A DNA stretch of 64,000 nt from Tribonema minus (taxonomy: Eukaryota; Sar; Xanthophyceae; Tribonematales; Tribonemataceae): NCBI GenBank assembly GCA_017506865.1, contig JAFCMP010000334.1:434001-498000 (forward strand), given 5' to 3'. Below are positions 1-15,000 of the stretch, in pieces. The position numbers were made by a program, and so were the translations under genes. The notes under the pieces were generated by a model. That model did not search any database. It was not told where the DNA came from and worked only from the letters and a program-made list of their open reading frames with translations. Within the stretch, counting starts at the first letter, position 1. Each line of letters opens with the position of its first letter.

Positions 1-27
1 GACATTCATCAACTGGGCTTTCTCGCG
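1..27 (-). CDS. Possible start of DUF3684 gene exon 31 (cut by window edge)
   Basis: After a candidate acceptor (..catagag) the phase-0 frame reads REKAQLMNV to the edge. It is too short to test. Confidence 0.25.
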
Positions 28-3000
28 CTCTATGTGAGAAGCCACAAAAAGTACAAGCATCGAATACTTTGAAAGTACACTGTATCCACCAGGTAGCAAC
101 CAATTCAATCAGTCCAAATGGAGGACAGCGTACTCTTCCCCACACCGCAGCAATTACCTGGACTTCCCGCACCTCCAGGTGCGCAAGCAGTTCCAGGGCG
201 TTCTCTCGCAGCTTCCCGCGCGGCTCCACCTGGTGCCCGTTGGTGACCTCGTGTGTGAACAGGATGCGGCGCGCGGCGATGATGCCTGTGCGCGCATGTG
301 CAGGTTGAGCGGCTGACGCGTCAGTGATACATGTCACTGATTCAACGCACTCAGCAACGGAATGTAAGTTGAGCAGCTGACGCGTGAGTGATACATGTCA
401 GTGATTCAAAGCAGCGTTCAGCAATGGAGCGCAGTGTATTGTTTTTTTTACTTGACAGTACAGTACAGCGGGCGGCAGTAGGACTTATCAAGAGGAGGAT
501 GCGGCGTGCGGCGATGACGCCTGCGCGTGCACGCACAGGTTGAGAGCAGCTGACGCGTCAGTGACACTCGTCAGTGATGAAACGCGGCGCTCGGCAACGG
601 AGCGCAGCGTTATTTTGTTTGTTGTATTTTTTTTCCCCTGGGCAGTACGGTAGGCGGCAGTAGGACTCCTCAGGAGGAGGTGAAGCTCTCTGCCGCACTC
701 GGCGGTCGTGGATGAGGCATCCTTTTTGATAGGACAGGAGCAGCGCGGGCGTGATGAGAGAGTTTGGGAAAGGGTTAGGGTCAGGGTTAGGCCAGGAGTT
801 GCTGTGCACTATTCATTTGCAGTATGCTGCACATGAAGCATAGTGCGCTGTAACTGCAAGAGGCGCACCGCTGGCTGTCGGTCGTGTCCTGCACGTCAAA
901 TCCTCGCATCGGCGTGCTGCTTGTGGCGGCACATGCAGTGTACCCCAAGTGTACTTTTGGTGTACCCTGCAGTTTGCCAGTGTCGGCACATCAAGAACTC
1001 TGCGCTCTCTGCTGCTTCCACCGCATCTTGTATCAGCTGCTAACCGACCTAGGAACCACACGGGAAGGGTTAGGGTTAGGGTTAGCGTTAGGGTTTGGTA
1101 CCTTCCAACAGAGTAACCCCCCTGAACAGTACATGGTCAAGTATTTGAAGCTTATCTATACTGCGTGCATGACTGCGCACAGCGTACTGTAACCACAACC
1201 CAACCCCTAACCCTGAGCGAGCGGCCACTCAGCGCTATCCGACGCTAACATTAGACACTTTTTGCGGGGAGGCACAGCGGTGCCGCCCCCACAGACCTGC
1301 GACAAATCTTGCAAAATGATGCCGCAACTGCTTTGGAGGACATCACAGCACTTGTAGTGGACTACTTGAAGTACCTCGCATAGACGTGCTCCGCATGGTG
1401 GTGCGCAGCGTGCCGCGCGGGTAGTGCCGCCGCTCCAGCGCGTGGCTCCACAGCTGCGCGCCGAGGCACCAGTGCAGGTGCCTCAGCGCTGAGCACGCCT
1501 GCGGGGGGTTGAAAACCTCCACCAGATCCTGCGTCGGTGGTGGGGGAGGGGGGGGGTCACGTGAGTTGAAGCCAGCGTATTGGAGGGCAGGGCTCAGCAC
1601 GCTGCTCCAACTGCACCGTGTTCCATGTGAGTGGCTGTGCTACTTGAAGTATTTGCAGCTCCGTACCAGTTCAAGTGCCTGAGCGCTGAGCAAGCCTGCG
1701 GGGGTTGGACACCTCCACCAGGTCCTGTGTTGAGGGGTGGGGGAGGGTGGGGGGGTAGGGGCGGGAGGGTGGTCATGGAAACGCTTAGAAAGGTCGTAGA
1801 GCTCTAGGTGACAAGGTGCGGTCAGCCGTCAGTGACTTCCACCGGTAACCGCGGTCGCCGCTGCTGCTGCAATTGGCCATGGGTCGTGTTAGTTGAGCCA
1901 GCTCATTGTAGGGCAGAGTGAGCACGCTGCTCAAGTGCACCATTCGAGTGGCTGTAGTACTTGAATTACTTTGTCTCTCTGAAGTGAATGCTTGTCGACG
2001 TACACTCCTCTGCATGGCTGGCCCTGCCCCACACGCGACGTTCATGCGTTATACTCAATCCCTCATTGACTCAGTGACTGACAGTGTTGTCCATGACGAA
2101 GACGTCCGCGGCTTCACCAGCGCAATGACTCACTCAATGACTCATTTACTCAGGGACTCACAGTGTTGTCCATGACGAAGACATCAGCGGGCTTGACCAG
2201 CGCAAAGTCGCCCACCCTGTACAGGAATGGCAGCCTCTTGAGCTCCGCAATGAGGTCCTCATCCACGCTGCCTATGACGCTCTGCGACGGCAACACGCCA
2301 CGGCCGACAAAAGCATAATGCACATTTCAATACAAAAACCAACAGAACCCTTGCAAGCAAGTATTTCATATTGTGCTTTCAATGCTTCACAGCATCACCG
2401 GTTTGACCGGCGCCTGCATCAACAGGTACTGAGGTCATCATACAGTTATATACTACCGGACCAACAGAGTCTTCAGCTCTGCGATAAGGTCGTCGTCCAC
2501 GCTGCCTATGACACTCTGCGAGAGCGTCGCGTCGCCACCGACAAGAGCTGACTTTAAGATGAGGGTTAGGATCTAGGCTTAACGCTGAAACATACTTTTG
2601 GTTCCCAGGAAGACTGATGTTGAGAGCAATGTGTGAGACAATGCCGTGATCAATACCGTGATCAACGGCAAAGTGGACACCTTGATGAGTAGTGATCTCC
2701 TCGACAAGCATCGAGTGAATCTGTCGCGCACACAAGCAGTCGAGTCGCCTTTCGCGGGTAATGTAGTCGGGAGTGATCTGAGCAATGACAAAGTAAGGTC
2801 ATCGGCCATGCCTAAAGCGCCATGAGCTTGACGCGTGGCGGCATGTGAGAGTAAGAGGTGGCGGGTTACAAAAATCTACACGAAGTGAGGCCGCGCGCTC
2901 ATGCAAATGCCTCACACTCAGACCACCTGTCCAAATTTGTGCCAGCAGAACCCGCTAGTTTCACCGTATTTGCCTAATCGAAATTGCCGAGTGTACAAGT

Positions 3001-6000
3001 CGTTTGCTCTGAGCGGACATGTACCAGTACATACATACCCACTGTACCCACCTGTAGCTGCTCCAGAAGCCCCATGTACTCGCGTCGGTTGGCGGGCAGC
3101 TCTGGCCTGCAGCGCTTGAAGTTGGCGAGGAAAGCCTGCGCAGGCCCAAGGGACAACAAGCCTACAGTTTCAGTGTGCCCACAAAGCATGACGTTACGCG
3201 CTGTGGTGGGGGCACGATACACCTGCGGAACGTCACCGCAACAGCGCAGGTACTTCATACTTGAAGTAGCACCGACCACTGCAAAGTTGTACAACTGCAA
3301 AGCACCTCACAAAGTAACGCACACGCTGCTGCGGCGCTCTTAGCATGGCACACAGGCGCAGCACTGCATCACCCGGTGGCACAGGCAGCAGGGTTGAAGA
3401 GCAGTATGCCTGGTGCTGAAGGTCGGTGCGCCTAAAAGAGTAGGGTTACGATTAGGGTTAGGGTCAGGGTCTGACGCAGGCCACAAGACATCCCAAGAGC
3501 AGCGTGCAACCAGGCGCTTGCTGCGGCCCGCACTGCAGCAGACATGATGCATACCCCCGCTGCACCCCTTCACTATGCGAACCCCCCCCCCCCCTCCCCC
3601 CTTCGCTCGCACCAACGGGCCCGATGTACATGCGTCACAACACCACTCCCGGGGGACCTTCAGTCGTCAACTGCCACGCCATGATATAGCTCCTGGGCAC
3701 GTTGAATCGATAACCGCCACACCCTATTTTGCTATGTAACCATCCTTAGGTACGGGGGGAGGGCTGTACTCGCAGCAGATAACATGATGATTGTTGACGG
3801 AGCGCGCACCTGAGCCAGGTCGTTGGGTTTAAGTTCATCGCGCACGCCGGCCACGCACAGGAAGTTGTACCCGCTCCGTGTGAACTCCTGGGGGAGGAAA
3901 CAATGGGCGAGGGGGTGGGGGTCAGTGGGCCTGTACATGCTAGGAGGTGTGAGCGGTACTGCCTCAAGGTGGCATACATAGCAAAGGCGCCAATGGCTTT
4001 TGCTGGTGCCGTGGACGATGCCTTTAGACAGGAAACGTCACATGTAAGCAGGCTTGTCTCTTGCCATAGCCCATAGTCAAGAACTGAGGACAGGAACTGA
4101 GAACTTGCGAATGCGCAGCACATTCAAGGTGAGGGAGGGAGGGGTCAGACGGTCTGTACATAATAGGGGGCGTGAGCTTTGCGGATGAAGACGACATGGT
4201 GGTTCGGCCACCAAAACATGGACGCAACCTCTCCCATATGCAGCAATAGCCAATCGACAACAGAAGGTACCGAACGAAAGTGCTGCATGCATGTCGGCAC
4301 ATTACTAGATTTCAACGCTGCACATGTGTGGCGCCCCGCTTGCGAGTCGACAGAGCCGCAACGAACATGGCAGCCATGTTCAATGCGGCAGCACAGAAAG
4401 GGACGAGGCCATATGCTACACAGACACTCACTGTCCACTCTTCGACAACTTCACATAAATTCAATGCTAGTCTTCTTGACTGTGCAACCGTCAAGTCTGC
4501 ACAATAAAAGCATGAGAGCGTCCAAGAAGGTTATATCATTGAGTGAGGTCCATGCAACTTTGCACATGGTCCCTACCAGGCTCTCTACTGTGCTACAAGC
4601 AATCTTCAAAGGCAATTGTCACAGTCAAGGCAACTTACGTTACTCTCTATGTAGTCCAGCAGGGCACGATACCGCGCAACTGTACAAATGTCTAGTAGAC
4701 TCTAGTAGACTCTCTACCGTGCTGAAAGGATTATGTCATGGCAGTCGTCACAGCCAAGGCAAGGCGACTTGCGTTGCTCTCTGTGAAGTCCAGCAGAGCG
4801 CGGCACCGCGGAAGTCTCTAAACAGAAAGGTGTGAAATTGACGGAGGATCACCACACAATTTTACACAGGTTTCTGGTAGACTCTCTACTGCATCAAGTC
4901 CTGCATGTTAATAGTCACAGTCATGCTATCTCCCCGACGTCACAAGGCCAGGCGACTTACGCTGCTCTCTATGTAGTCCAGCAGAGCGCGGTACCGCGCC
5001 TTCTCATGTAATCAACGCCAGTCCACATGACTGCGCAACCGTCAAGTCTCCACAAGAAAAGTACGAAAACGCTCAACTAGAAAAGTGATGGCACACGTCA
5101 CAGCCAAGGCCAGGCGACTTACGCTGCTCTCTATGTAGTCCAGCAGAGCGCGGTAGCGCGCCTTCATGGCGCCCCAAAAGACGGCGGTGGGCCGCAGCAT
5201 CTGACCGCCCCTCACGGGGATCATGGGAATCTGCGTCAGCAGGACGGCAGCGGGATTTGTTAGTAGATAGCGCTTGTCAGTACATGGCATCGCGCTGTTA
5301 AGTGAGTGAATGCTGCACGCTGTAACGGCAGCTGACCGCCCCTCACGGGAATCATGGGGATCTGCGCCAGCAGGACAGGCAGCAACGCTCATCAGAGTAG
5401 AGCGTGGGGATCTGTATCAGCACGACGGGCAGCAACGCTCATCAGAAGAGAGCATCTGACCCTGCCTCACGGGGACCATGGGAGTCTGCGTCGAGGGTTA
5501 GGGTTAGGGTGAGGGTTAGGGTCGAAGGGCAGCGCCATTCGTCAGTAGACGGCATTCGTCAGTAGAAAGCATCGCGCTTCTTGGCAGATATCATCATCGG
5601 CACTGTCAAAGAATCTGCCCACCCTGCACCATGGAATTGTTCGGGTGCTTCAGCGGGACAGCAGCGCATTTCAGAAGAGGAGAGCGGCGCACTGGAAGGC
5701 TGAGCGCTGCTGTCAATTGTGGATCGGAATGCTGAGCAAGCATGGGCACACGAAAAAGGCGCCAGACGCATCAGCAAGACCACAGTGTACCAGAAAAGAA
5801 GCAATGCGTGCTCGGTGACTACAACCGCGAGCGCTGTGAATGACTCGTGGTGGCTCTGGTGCATGCCACCAGGTGCCGTTACAACAGGCCCTTTATGGGC
5901 GCTGCGCGAGCCTGCAGACGCATCAGCCGGGCAGCAGCGCACATCTGAATTGCAAGGATTCCAAAGAAGGCTCGGCTCTGAAGCGTGCATGTGCCGTGAG

Positions 6001-9000
6001 CGCGGAAGCTGTTGGACTGGGGTGCGCGCCTTGCATCCCAGACCGTCAAGCGCTTGTCGGAAGTCGCACAACATTTGCAGCATCTTACAAGCCTCTGCAG
6101 GCGGTCCATGTATGCGCCGCCTCTGAGGAAATCGCAGGCATGTGTGCGAACGCACGCGCCCCCTTGCAGCAATCGACCCGCTCTGACTTTGAGACCCTGT
6201 TTCAACCACTTCGTTCCAACAGACCAAAATGAAACTCCAATGTGGTGCTTGCCTGCTTGATTGCGGTAATCTGGTCTGGGCCTAGCTCCCTTGATCGTCG
6301 CCCTAGGTAATCGAACGCGTCTCGTGGGGTCCAGGTGCCCCCCCCGGGTATCGGTTCGCCGTCGCTCATGCCCTGAGGGTGCGGTGGGGGAGACATGGAT
6401 GAGCATCGTCAGCTTCACAAAATTCATGCGAAACGTCGCCGTCGCTCACGCCCTGCGGTTGCGGTGGAAAGATGTGGACGAGCATCACCAGCTTTGAGGA
6501 AATTCGTGAGAAACTTTGCCCAGAGCGCAAACAAGCCGATGTTGCGAGTGTGCACGAACTCATTTATTATGAAACCGGAGGCTGGTCACAAAAGAGGCAG
6601 CGCAATGACCTAATCCTAACCCTAAGGCACGTTACATTACTTATCATGTACAGCCTTACATCACCTGGCCATTGTGGGCTGTACCAGTGCGACGCGCAGA
6701 GAAAACATGATGGTACCCACGGCTCTCGTAAAACTCTGGTCGATGCTATAGGGAGTGGGCGCGCTGTCCAGTGTCGCAATCGCGCCGTGATATCCACCTA
6801 TTGGTGTGTTACACCACTACCGTGCCAGTGGATGGTCCCACTTTGCACCTGTTTCTGCCGCCTGACGTTCTCCGGCGCCCAGACGCGGAGCAAGACAACG
6901 CTTGCGCGGCCGACATGCAAATGCAATGTACTGCTACACTTCGGTACACGCACGACTGAAGCAGCACAAACAGGCGCATGGCTGCTTGAGCAGCGACACA
7001 AAGCCCCCGCAGAACACACGGCGCACACAACGCCAGCAGTTCGTGCATCACCGGCTCCCTGCGCACTCCAGGGACAGTCGCTGCTGCCTGAATATAGACT
7101 TGGCGGGTCTCCACTGCCCGGTGTGTGGATTTAGGCGACGGTCGCGTTGCCAAAACATGCATCGCAGTAGGTATATGACTGAAACACGGCAAGAAAGCGC
7201 ATGGCTATGTTGAGCCTGCGGGACACAAAGCGCGCACACGTCACCTTGAGCAACGCCAGCAGCTCGTGCATCTCCGGCTCCCTGCGCACGCCTAGCGACA
7301 GCAGCTGCTCCGCGTACGTCCTGCCATTGTGACGACAGCAGAACGCAACAGACACATAGGGGTGCGCATTGAGAGGGGTGGTTTGCACGCATCACGCAGA
7401 TGACTGGGCCTGAGAGATGAGCCGACAGTCGTGAGGACAAGTGCATGAGCCTGCCATTCGCCATTGTCGTCGTAAGCAGCACGGTCGTTCCCCTGGTCTG
7501 CATGCGTCACGCCAGTCAGACAGCAGCGCACGGCCGGGGGAGTGCGCGCTGAGAGAGAGGTTTCCGCGTCGTTCTTTCGCAGCACTGAACAGGTGGTGCG
7601 CCACAAGCCAATGGTCGCGAGGACAGCACAAATTGCTGCCACGCCACCCCCTCAAGGGGGTGGGGGGAGTATATCAGTAAAAGCGGCAAGCACACATCAA
7701 GGTCAGCCTGCAACTAGCATCACCAGGCCATGGTTAGCAGAGCAGAGCGCTGGCCAGTGGGCACAGAAGTCACCATATGGACACCAAATGAGTCCAGTTT
7801 CTGCTGCATGGTGACGGGAGCCGACCTTGCAAATAACAGCACACGCCGCGCACGCCAACTCGGGTAGTGCTTGTGCCCTGTGGGCATGTCACTGCGCGAA
7901 CGGCAAAAAACTTCACACCCACACAGCCACTGAAGCGGACCTTGCAGAAGGGCGCCGATGCGCACGCCAGAAGGGGTGGTCCTTGCGCCGTGTGGGGACG
8001 TCGCCGCCTAAACATCAACGACTTCAAGATTGCACGGGTGACGCAAAAGCCAACCTTGTCGATGGGCCCCAAACGACACGCACGCCAAATCGGGCCGTCT
8101 TTGTGCCGAGCGGACAAGTCACCGCACGAATACACAGCACCTTCACACCCACGCAGCGACTGACCTTGCGAATGGGCGCCACACGACGCGCACGCCAAAG
8201 GGGTGGTCCTTCCGGCCCGCATCTAGTTCGGGCTCCAGGTACAGCTCCGAGGCCTTGACGGGCAGCACTGAGCGCTGAGCCGTGGGCACGAAGGCCGCGC
8301 CGCAGGTCCTGAGGTACGTCTGCAGAAGCGCGGCGGCGGCAGTTGGGAAAAGGGCATGTACACAGTTGAAATACAGGCGTCATCGCAACACTCCGCAGCG
8401 CACTTTGCCAACTCCCGTACACTCGGCAGCGCACTTTCCCAGCTTCCGTGCTAAGGTACGTCCGCGGCCAGTGGCGGGCGACAAAGCGGCATGGCGGCGA
8501 TGACGGTTCGAGTATGTAAATGAGTGCTTCACGTCTGCAAAAGCAGGCGAGGACCGACGGCGGCAGTTGGGGCAAAGGTCATGTACACAGTTGAAGTACA
8601 GGCATCGTCGCAACACCTTCCGTTCTAGAAAAGCCCCCACCAATGCGAGCAGGTCCTGAGGTACGTCTGCGGCCAGTGGCGGGGCGAAGTACGGCGTGGC
8701 GCAATGGGGGTTGTGTAGGTGAGGGCTTCAAGTGCGTGAGATAAGTGCGTGCTCAGCCGCAGTATTGCAACGCATGGCGGGATGCTGTGAGCTGGCCAGC
8801 TCCATGCGAGAAAGCCCCCCACTTTAAATCTGAACCGAGGCAGTGGCGTCTAGCTGCGTGCAGCGGCGGACAAGGGCCATTGAAACCACATACTTGAAGA
8901 AATGCTGTTGCTTGAGGGCCATGCGCCAAGCATCGCACTGCCGTGACAGATGGCTTTAGTCAAGCCCGCAGCTGCTGACGACGGTCGCTATGCTTCTAAG

Positions 9001-12000
9001 CATGTGTCAGATAATTTTGAGGGTCTCAAGAAGCTGGCGAGACAGTGTGCGCTGGGATGACAGGCACACATTTGAGCTGGTGCAGATCGCCGCACGTGCG
9101 GTGCCAACGTACGCCGACAACGCAAGTGGGCCCGGCGTGTGCAGTCCCGGCGCAGCACGTTTCGGCCAGGAATATTGTTTCTGTGTTATAATTTCAAACA
9201 TGTTTCAACACTGCAACAAGCGTCGCTAAGCATCGCTGGCTTGTTGCAGCATCCCTGATCCAATAAGCTTGTGCCGCTCCAGATAATAACCACATGCACT
9301 TTGAAGTATGTATGACAACTCTAGGTTACCGGATGCATAGTAAACGATCACCCTGTCATGAAGTGTGCCTAGTCGCAAATGCTCTAGACTACCGTCTTGT
9401 CTATAATCAAGGACACTGGACGGCTTTTTTGTTGCCGCGAAAAAAGGGGGGGTGGACGTCCTTTTTGCGCAGCTAATTAAAAGGGGTGGACGCATTTTAA
9501 GAGGAGCACAAAGATCCACTTCTGTGCACTGCGTTCTACTTCAGGGATGATTCTCGCTCGCTCTCTCGCGAAACAGCGGAGCCGAAAAAAAAACGTTTCG
9601 CCCCTCGCCACTTTTGACAGGGTCCGCGTCCGCTTTTGAAGTGCCAGGCCTGGGTGAAGTGCCAGGTGCCGCTCTGAGAGCCAGTGCTGCTGTATATCCA
9701 TAGAACAGAGGTCAAAGCTGGTAAACAGCGCCTATTAGGCTTCAAGCCAGTCACGCAGCAACGTACAGCAGCACCGCCTGGCCCCAGCTCCAGCACCACG
9801 AGCAAGTTCAGCTTTGCTCTGAACACGGCGTGAACATAGTAATTGGACTGTGTGGCACACAAAGAGGGGTGAACATCTTATTGTTGAAGCAATTAAATAC
9901 GGGTGGACATCTTTCTGATGCAGCAATTAAAAGGGTGTCCTATGTTTTGGTTCTGGCGTTAAAACTAACAAAAAAGCCGTCCAGTGTCCTTAATTAGACA
10001 AGACGGTAATTGATACTTCTATATAGTAATTGTTCACCCTGTTGCAAAATTACGATTGTCATTGTGAACGCTACAAGCGGCGTACCTGAGCATCAGCAGA
10101 CTTGTAGAACGTTCCCAGGTGAGCGAGAAGGTACTCAAACGCCGACATGGCATGTTCCCACTCTGGCAAGCTGCAAGGAGGCAATGCGGCATTGCCAACA
10201 GGAAGCGAAAGAAAGTGGGGTGAGCTTGGGCGTGTCTGTGACCCATTGTGGGCGCATGAGATGCGTTCTTCGGCGGCGCAGCAACCGTGCTTACTACCTG
10301 ATGGAGCAGAGCTCAGCACATGTTGAGGTTCCTTGGTGAGCACTGACGTGCCCACTTCAGACAGGGTTCGCATCGTGTTCCTAATTCACTTCGTTCTGTA
10401 GCAACACATGCTCTCGTGAGTTGTGTCTGCCTGGCTGCTTGGTTGTCCACCTCTGGCACGGTGGTGGCGCTATGCGCTGTCATTACCCAAGATTGGGGTC
10501 ACCGAATGTGGGAGGGTCCCCCGCAGGAATGAGGTGCTACTTAGGTGCATCCTCATCCTTTCTGCGGCCAAGCACGGACGATTAGGCGTACAGCTTTGAC
10601 ATCAACCAATAAAACTATGCGGAGTGCCTGTGATTCATGACGCGCGCAACAGGTGAGTCGCCATATTTTTCGGGCCGCCACTTTGTCATGCATCGTCGAT
10701 TGCAGCAACCATGCCGCCATGGCTTGAGGTTCTACACAGAAAAGTGAATAGCAGAGCATGCGCAAGACCGATGCCAGCGTCTTTGCAGCACGGCCACGGG
10801 AGGTGTGTGTCAAGAACAGCATGTATGCGCGCATCAGGTACATAGCGGGGATGCCCCCTTCCCCACCACCACGTGCAAGAGCAGCTTGTAGTGCAATCAA
10901 ACGCTCACGTTTGTGGCTGAGCACTGCCGCAGCAGAACTCCGCAGCGGCACATTCGCGACCGCAACGCACGCCCGCCCTCTCACAGCGGCGTCATTCGCG
11001 TTCGCCGCTGCGTGCGCGCACTTGCACACGCGGACCAGCTCCTGCACGAATATGTGCCTTCCGTAGTGCCCTCAACAATCAGTTGTGGACCGAACACTGC
11101 CGGCGTAATGACTTGCAGCAGCACATTCACAATTGCCACGCACGCACACAACTCGTAGCGACGTCGTTCATAGACGCCCTCGACCACTTCATTTCAGCTG
11201 ATATTTGGTCCCGTGGCTGGCGGGCACTCAGAATCTCGGCCAGTGTAGCGTGCACCTACCTGCACGCGCAGACCAGCTCTTGCACGGTGAGCTGCCCCCT
11301 GACGCCGCCTATGATAAAAAAAAGTCGGACTAAGCACTGCCGCAGGGACGATACGCAGCAGCGGCGCTCACGGCCGCCGCACACGCCTACAAGCAGCGGC
11401 GTTCATGACCAACCCCGCTAGCACCTGCCTGCATGCACGCACCAGCTCTTGCAAGGACGGGCACCAGAGCCCAGTGCCTTCAACGATCAATTGGAACTCA
11501 ATCGTCCGCATGAATAATAGGCAGCAGCAGCGGCGCTCACGGCAGCCACGCACGTCTGCATTTTCACAGCGGCGTCATTCACGTCCGCCGCTGCGTGCAC
11601 GCACCTGCACACGCGGACGAGCTCCTGCACAGTCGGGTGCCCCCGGACGCCGCACATGATGAGGAAGTCGCTCTCCGAGGGCGTAAGGTCGCCGCTCCAC
11701 GGCACCGTGGGCAGGCCCATGTTCTGCATGTCGCGGGTGGGTATGTATAGGCCCTCCAGGCTGCGCTTCAGCTCGCTCCAGTCGGCGTCCGTGAGCGCGG
11801 ACTGCTGCGGCGCCAGGTATCTGCTCATAGGGTATGCAGGGACAAACGGTACGCCGAGATAAGCGATACAGTTGAAGTTTGAAATGCATTTGAGGCTGCG
11901 CTTCAGCGCGCTCTAGTCGGCGTCCGTGAGCGCGGACTGCTGCGGCGCAAGGTACCTACACACAAGGCGAGTATGTACAGACACAAAGTGTTGAGTTAGG

Positions 12001-15000
12001 TACTTTTAAAAGGTTGAATTTGCCCCTCTCAGGTAACTGTGTTGAAGTTATAGCTCGCTCCACTCCGCGTGCGTGAGCGCGGACTGCTGCGGCGCCAGGA
12101 ATCTGTACAAGGTAAGTATGTACAGACACAAAGTACTGAATTAAGTACTTTGAAATATGAAAATTGCCCTTCGGGTAACTGTGTTGAAGTTGAAGACGCT
12201 AAGGCTGCGCTTCAGCGCTCTCTAGTCGGCGTCCGTGAGCGCGGACTGCTGCGGCGCCAGGTATCTGCGCGAAGGGTATGTACGGACGAAGGGTGAACAA
12301 GGTACGCCGAGGTAAGCGATGCAGTTGAAGTTTGGAATGCGCTTGAGGCTGCGCTGCAGCGCGCTCCAGTCGGCGTCTGTGAGCGCGGACTGCTGCAGCG
12401 CGAGGTACCTGTGCACAATTTAAAATAATGTACAGACACAAAGCACTTCGAAGTATTGAATTAGGTGCGTAAAAATTGCCCCCTTCAGGTAACTGTGTTG
12501 AAGTTGAAGACGCTGCAGCGCGTTCCAGTCCGGGTCTGCTAGCGCAAACCGCTGCGGCGCCAGGTATCTGCGCATACAGTATCTTTAGACAAGGGATTTA
12601 CCCGTATAAGTGACCAATGCAAGTGAAGCTTAAAACACGAATCAATATTAATATGCTTGAGCTAGCGCAGACTGCTGCTGCGCCGGTGCAGGGTGTGTGT
12701 GCATAGCATACACGAAGTGTCGGACCAAGTACCTCCAATTTTCCCGTTAACTTGTACACATTCCAGGCGCGCTCAGAACCATTTCTGGAATCCGCTGGTC
12801 AAGTCCAGCAAATGCGAGCATAACATTGGTCGATGCACACCACATATTACTTTGATCTTCAATAGCTGTGTACATATAACTCATACCTGACAGCGCCCTC
12901 CCACGTGCTCGTCGTCAGCCGGCCCAGGAAGTGCTTGAGGACGACGCTGACCTGCGGCACTTCGCGCACGCCGATGTGCAGCAGGAACTGCCGGCCCACC
13001 TGCGCGCGCAGCGTCGCAGAAGCGTCGCACGTGAGCCATAGTATCTATTGCGGGTCAGGCTTGAAAGTAGTCAGTCACTCATATGTGCTCAAGTACTTCG
13101 CGCACGCCAATGGGCAGCAGAAACCGCCTGCCCACCTGTGGCGCAAGGGCAAATTCGCATCAGGGACAGGGTGAGGGTGAGGACTGAGCCCAAGGGATTC
13201 AGGTTGTTCAGGTCGTGAACTCATCCCAAGCTGGCCCTACTCCCAAGTGCTTTCACGGAATTGAGCATTGCGGTAACTTCGCGGACGCCGATGTGCAGCA
13301 GGAACTGCCTGCCCACCTGCTCGCACATGGCGGCAAAGCGGCGGCTTGCATGAATGCAGTGTTACAACGAGGGTTCGGGTTTGGGGTACGCAGCGAGGAC
13401 CGATCATGGCCTTCATTCATACATGAATAAACAATCACATGCCTCACGCTGTCGCCCCCCTGCGCGTACGGGCCAGCGTGACGCGCCGCCGCCGTTGCCA
13501 CTTGCAGCGTGCGTCACGGCGAGATTGGCATCAAGGCGAGATCACCGCGCTGCGCGCTTGTGAGATGCTGCATGATGACAGCGCAATACGGAGAGGCGCG
13601 CACATCTGCGGTCCTCAGCGGGGTCGGAGTTGGGATTTGAGTGCCGTCGCCTCGGGCACCAAGATGTGCCCGCGTCCAGGGTCAGGGTTCGTCATGGCTA
13701 TCAACGGCACATTCACATTCCTGTATTTGCAGGCCAGGAGCAAGTACCATGCCGCCGCTGCTGCCATACGTACCAACCCCCTGGCAGGGCCAATGTCATC
13801 ATTTCACTGTAGTGAAGTACGATGCAGCTGTTAAAAACGGTTCAGTGCAGCAGCTTGACGTAACGTGCGGCGGCTCGCCCCTGGTGTCCTGCAACTTGAA
13901 GAAGTGAAAAACGGTTCAGTACAGCAACTCGAAGTGACGTGCCACAGCTCACCCCTGGTATCTTGATGGGGCGCGGCAGGTTGCCAAAGTGCTTCTCGGC
14001 GGAGGCATCCAGCATGTACACCTCGCTGGGCTTACGCAGCACCACCGGCCCGCTTGCGGGTGCCTGCACAGGGCACAATCAAGGTTGAATGAACACGGGA
14101 GCAGCGAAATAAACGTATGAAACAGCAGGCAGCAGAAGGATTGTAGTGCGACTCGCCTGTTGCACTGTTGCCTGCACATCGCAGAGGAAACGATGAAAAA
14201 TTGTGTTGCGGGATACGTATACTTGACAGTACCAGACAGCGGGCAGTTGCGCATCGCAGCAGGACCTGCCGGCAGGCAGCCCACTTAGTCAGCGCTAACC
14301 CCAACCCTAATCCTAACCCTAAGTTAGCACGTGCCACCAGCGTCATCAAAAATGACACACTGAGCATGGACACCAGGCGTTAGGCCCCAACCCTAGGAGC
14401 AGGGCCAATCTACCTGTATTTGGGTGCGTATCCATACACCTGATGGATGGGGTACTTCAAAGTACGCGCACGCAGTGCTGCGGCGACACGCAGGTATGTG
14501 CGCATTTCTGTAGGAGGTCACTTTTTGCCAGGCCAAGGAACACAGAATACCGCTTCACAATATTTGCCCAGTGCGCGACCCCAAAACCTACCGCCCCATT
14601 CGCATAAAAATGATTGCAGATCGTAAAGCATGTTCAGCGAGGCGCCGAAAATCATACTTCTATGTTTGCATCAACCACATTGTTGCAATGACGTATTGAC
14701 ACGCCTAGTGGTGTTTGCAGCCATATGTCGCTTGTGAAGTGCAAATCACGTCACAGCGAATGTGATTTGCGCGTCTTCCGAGCCGGTGCGTTCGCGCTTA
14801 CGACGAGCGCTGCTGCTGCGGCATTGACACGTAGCCCTCCCTCCAGTAGTGTTTGCAACCATGTGTCACTAGTGAAGTGTACCCAAGTGAAAGCAGACGT
14901 GATTTGCACACCTTCTTGCCAAGTGACTTACCACCTTGGTTAGCAATCTTCACAAAAGCCTGTCACGAGTGAAGTGCATCTGTTTTCAAAGTAAACGTGA

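Noticed and set aside
4179-4835. Plus-strand ORF of 218 codons
   Set aside because: Average composition, no motifs, overlaps exon-25 echoes on the other strand.
5559-6227. Minus-strand ORF of 222 codons between exons 24 and 25
   Set aside because: No family similarity and not needed; exons 24 and 25 join in phase without it.
11880-12700. Regularly spaced repeats resembling a CRISPR array
   Set aside because: Units are degenerate copies of an exon edge, spacers are also repeated, and the context is a eukaryotic intron.
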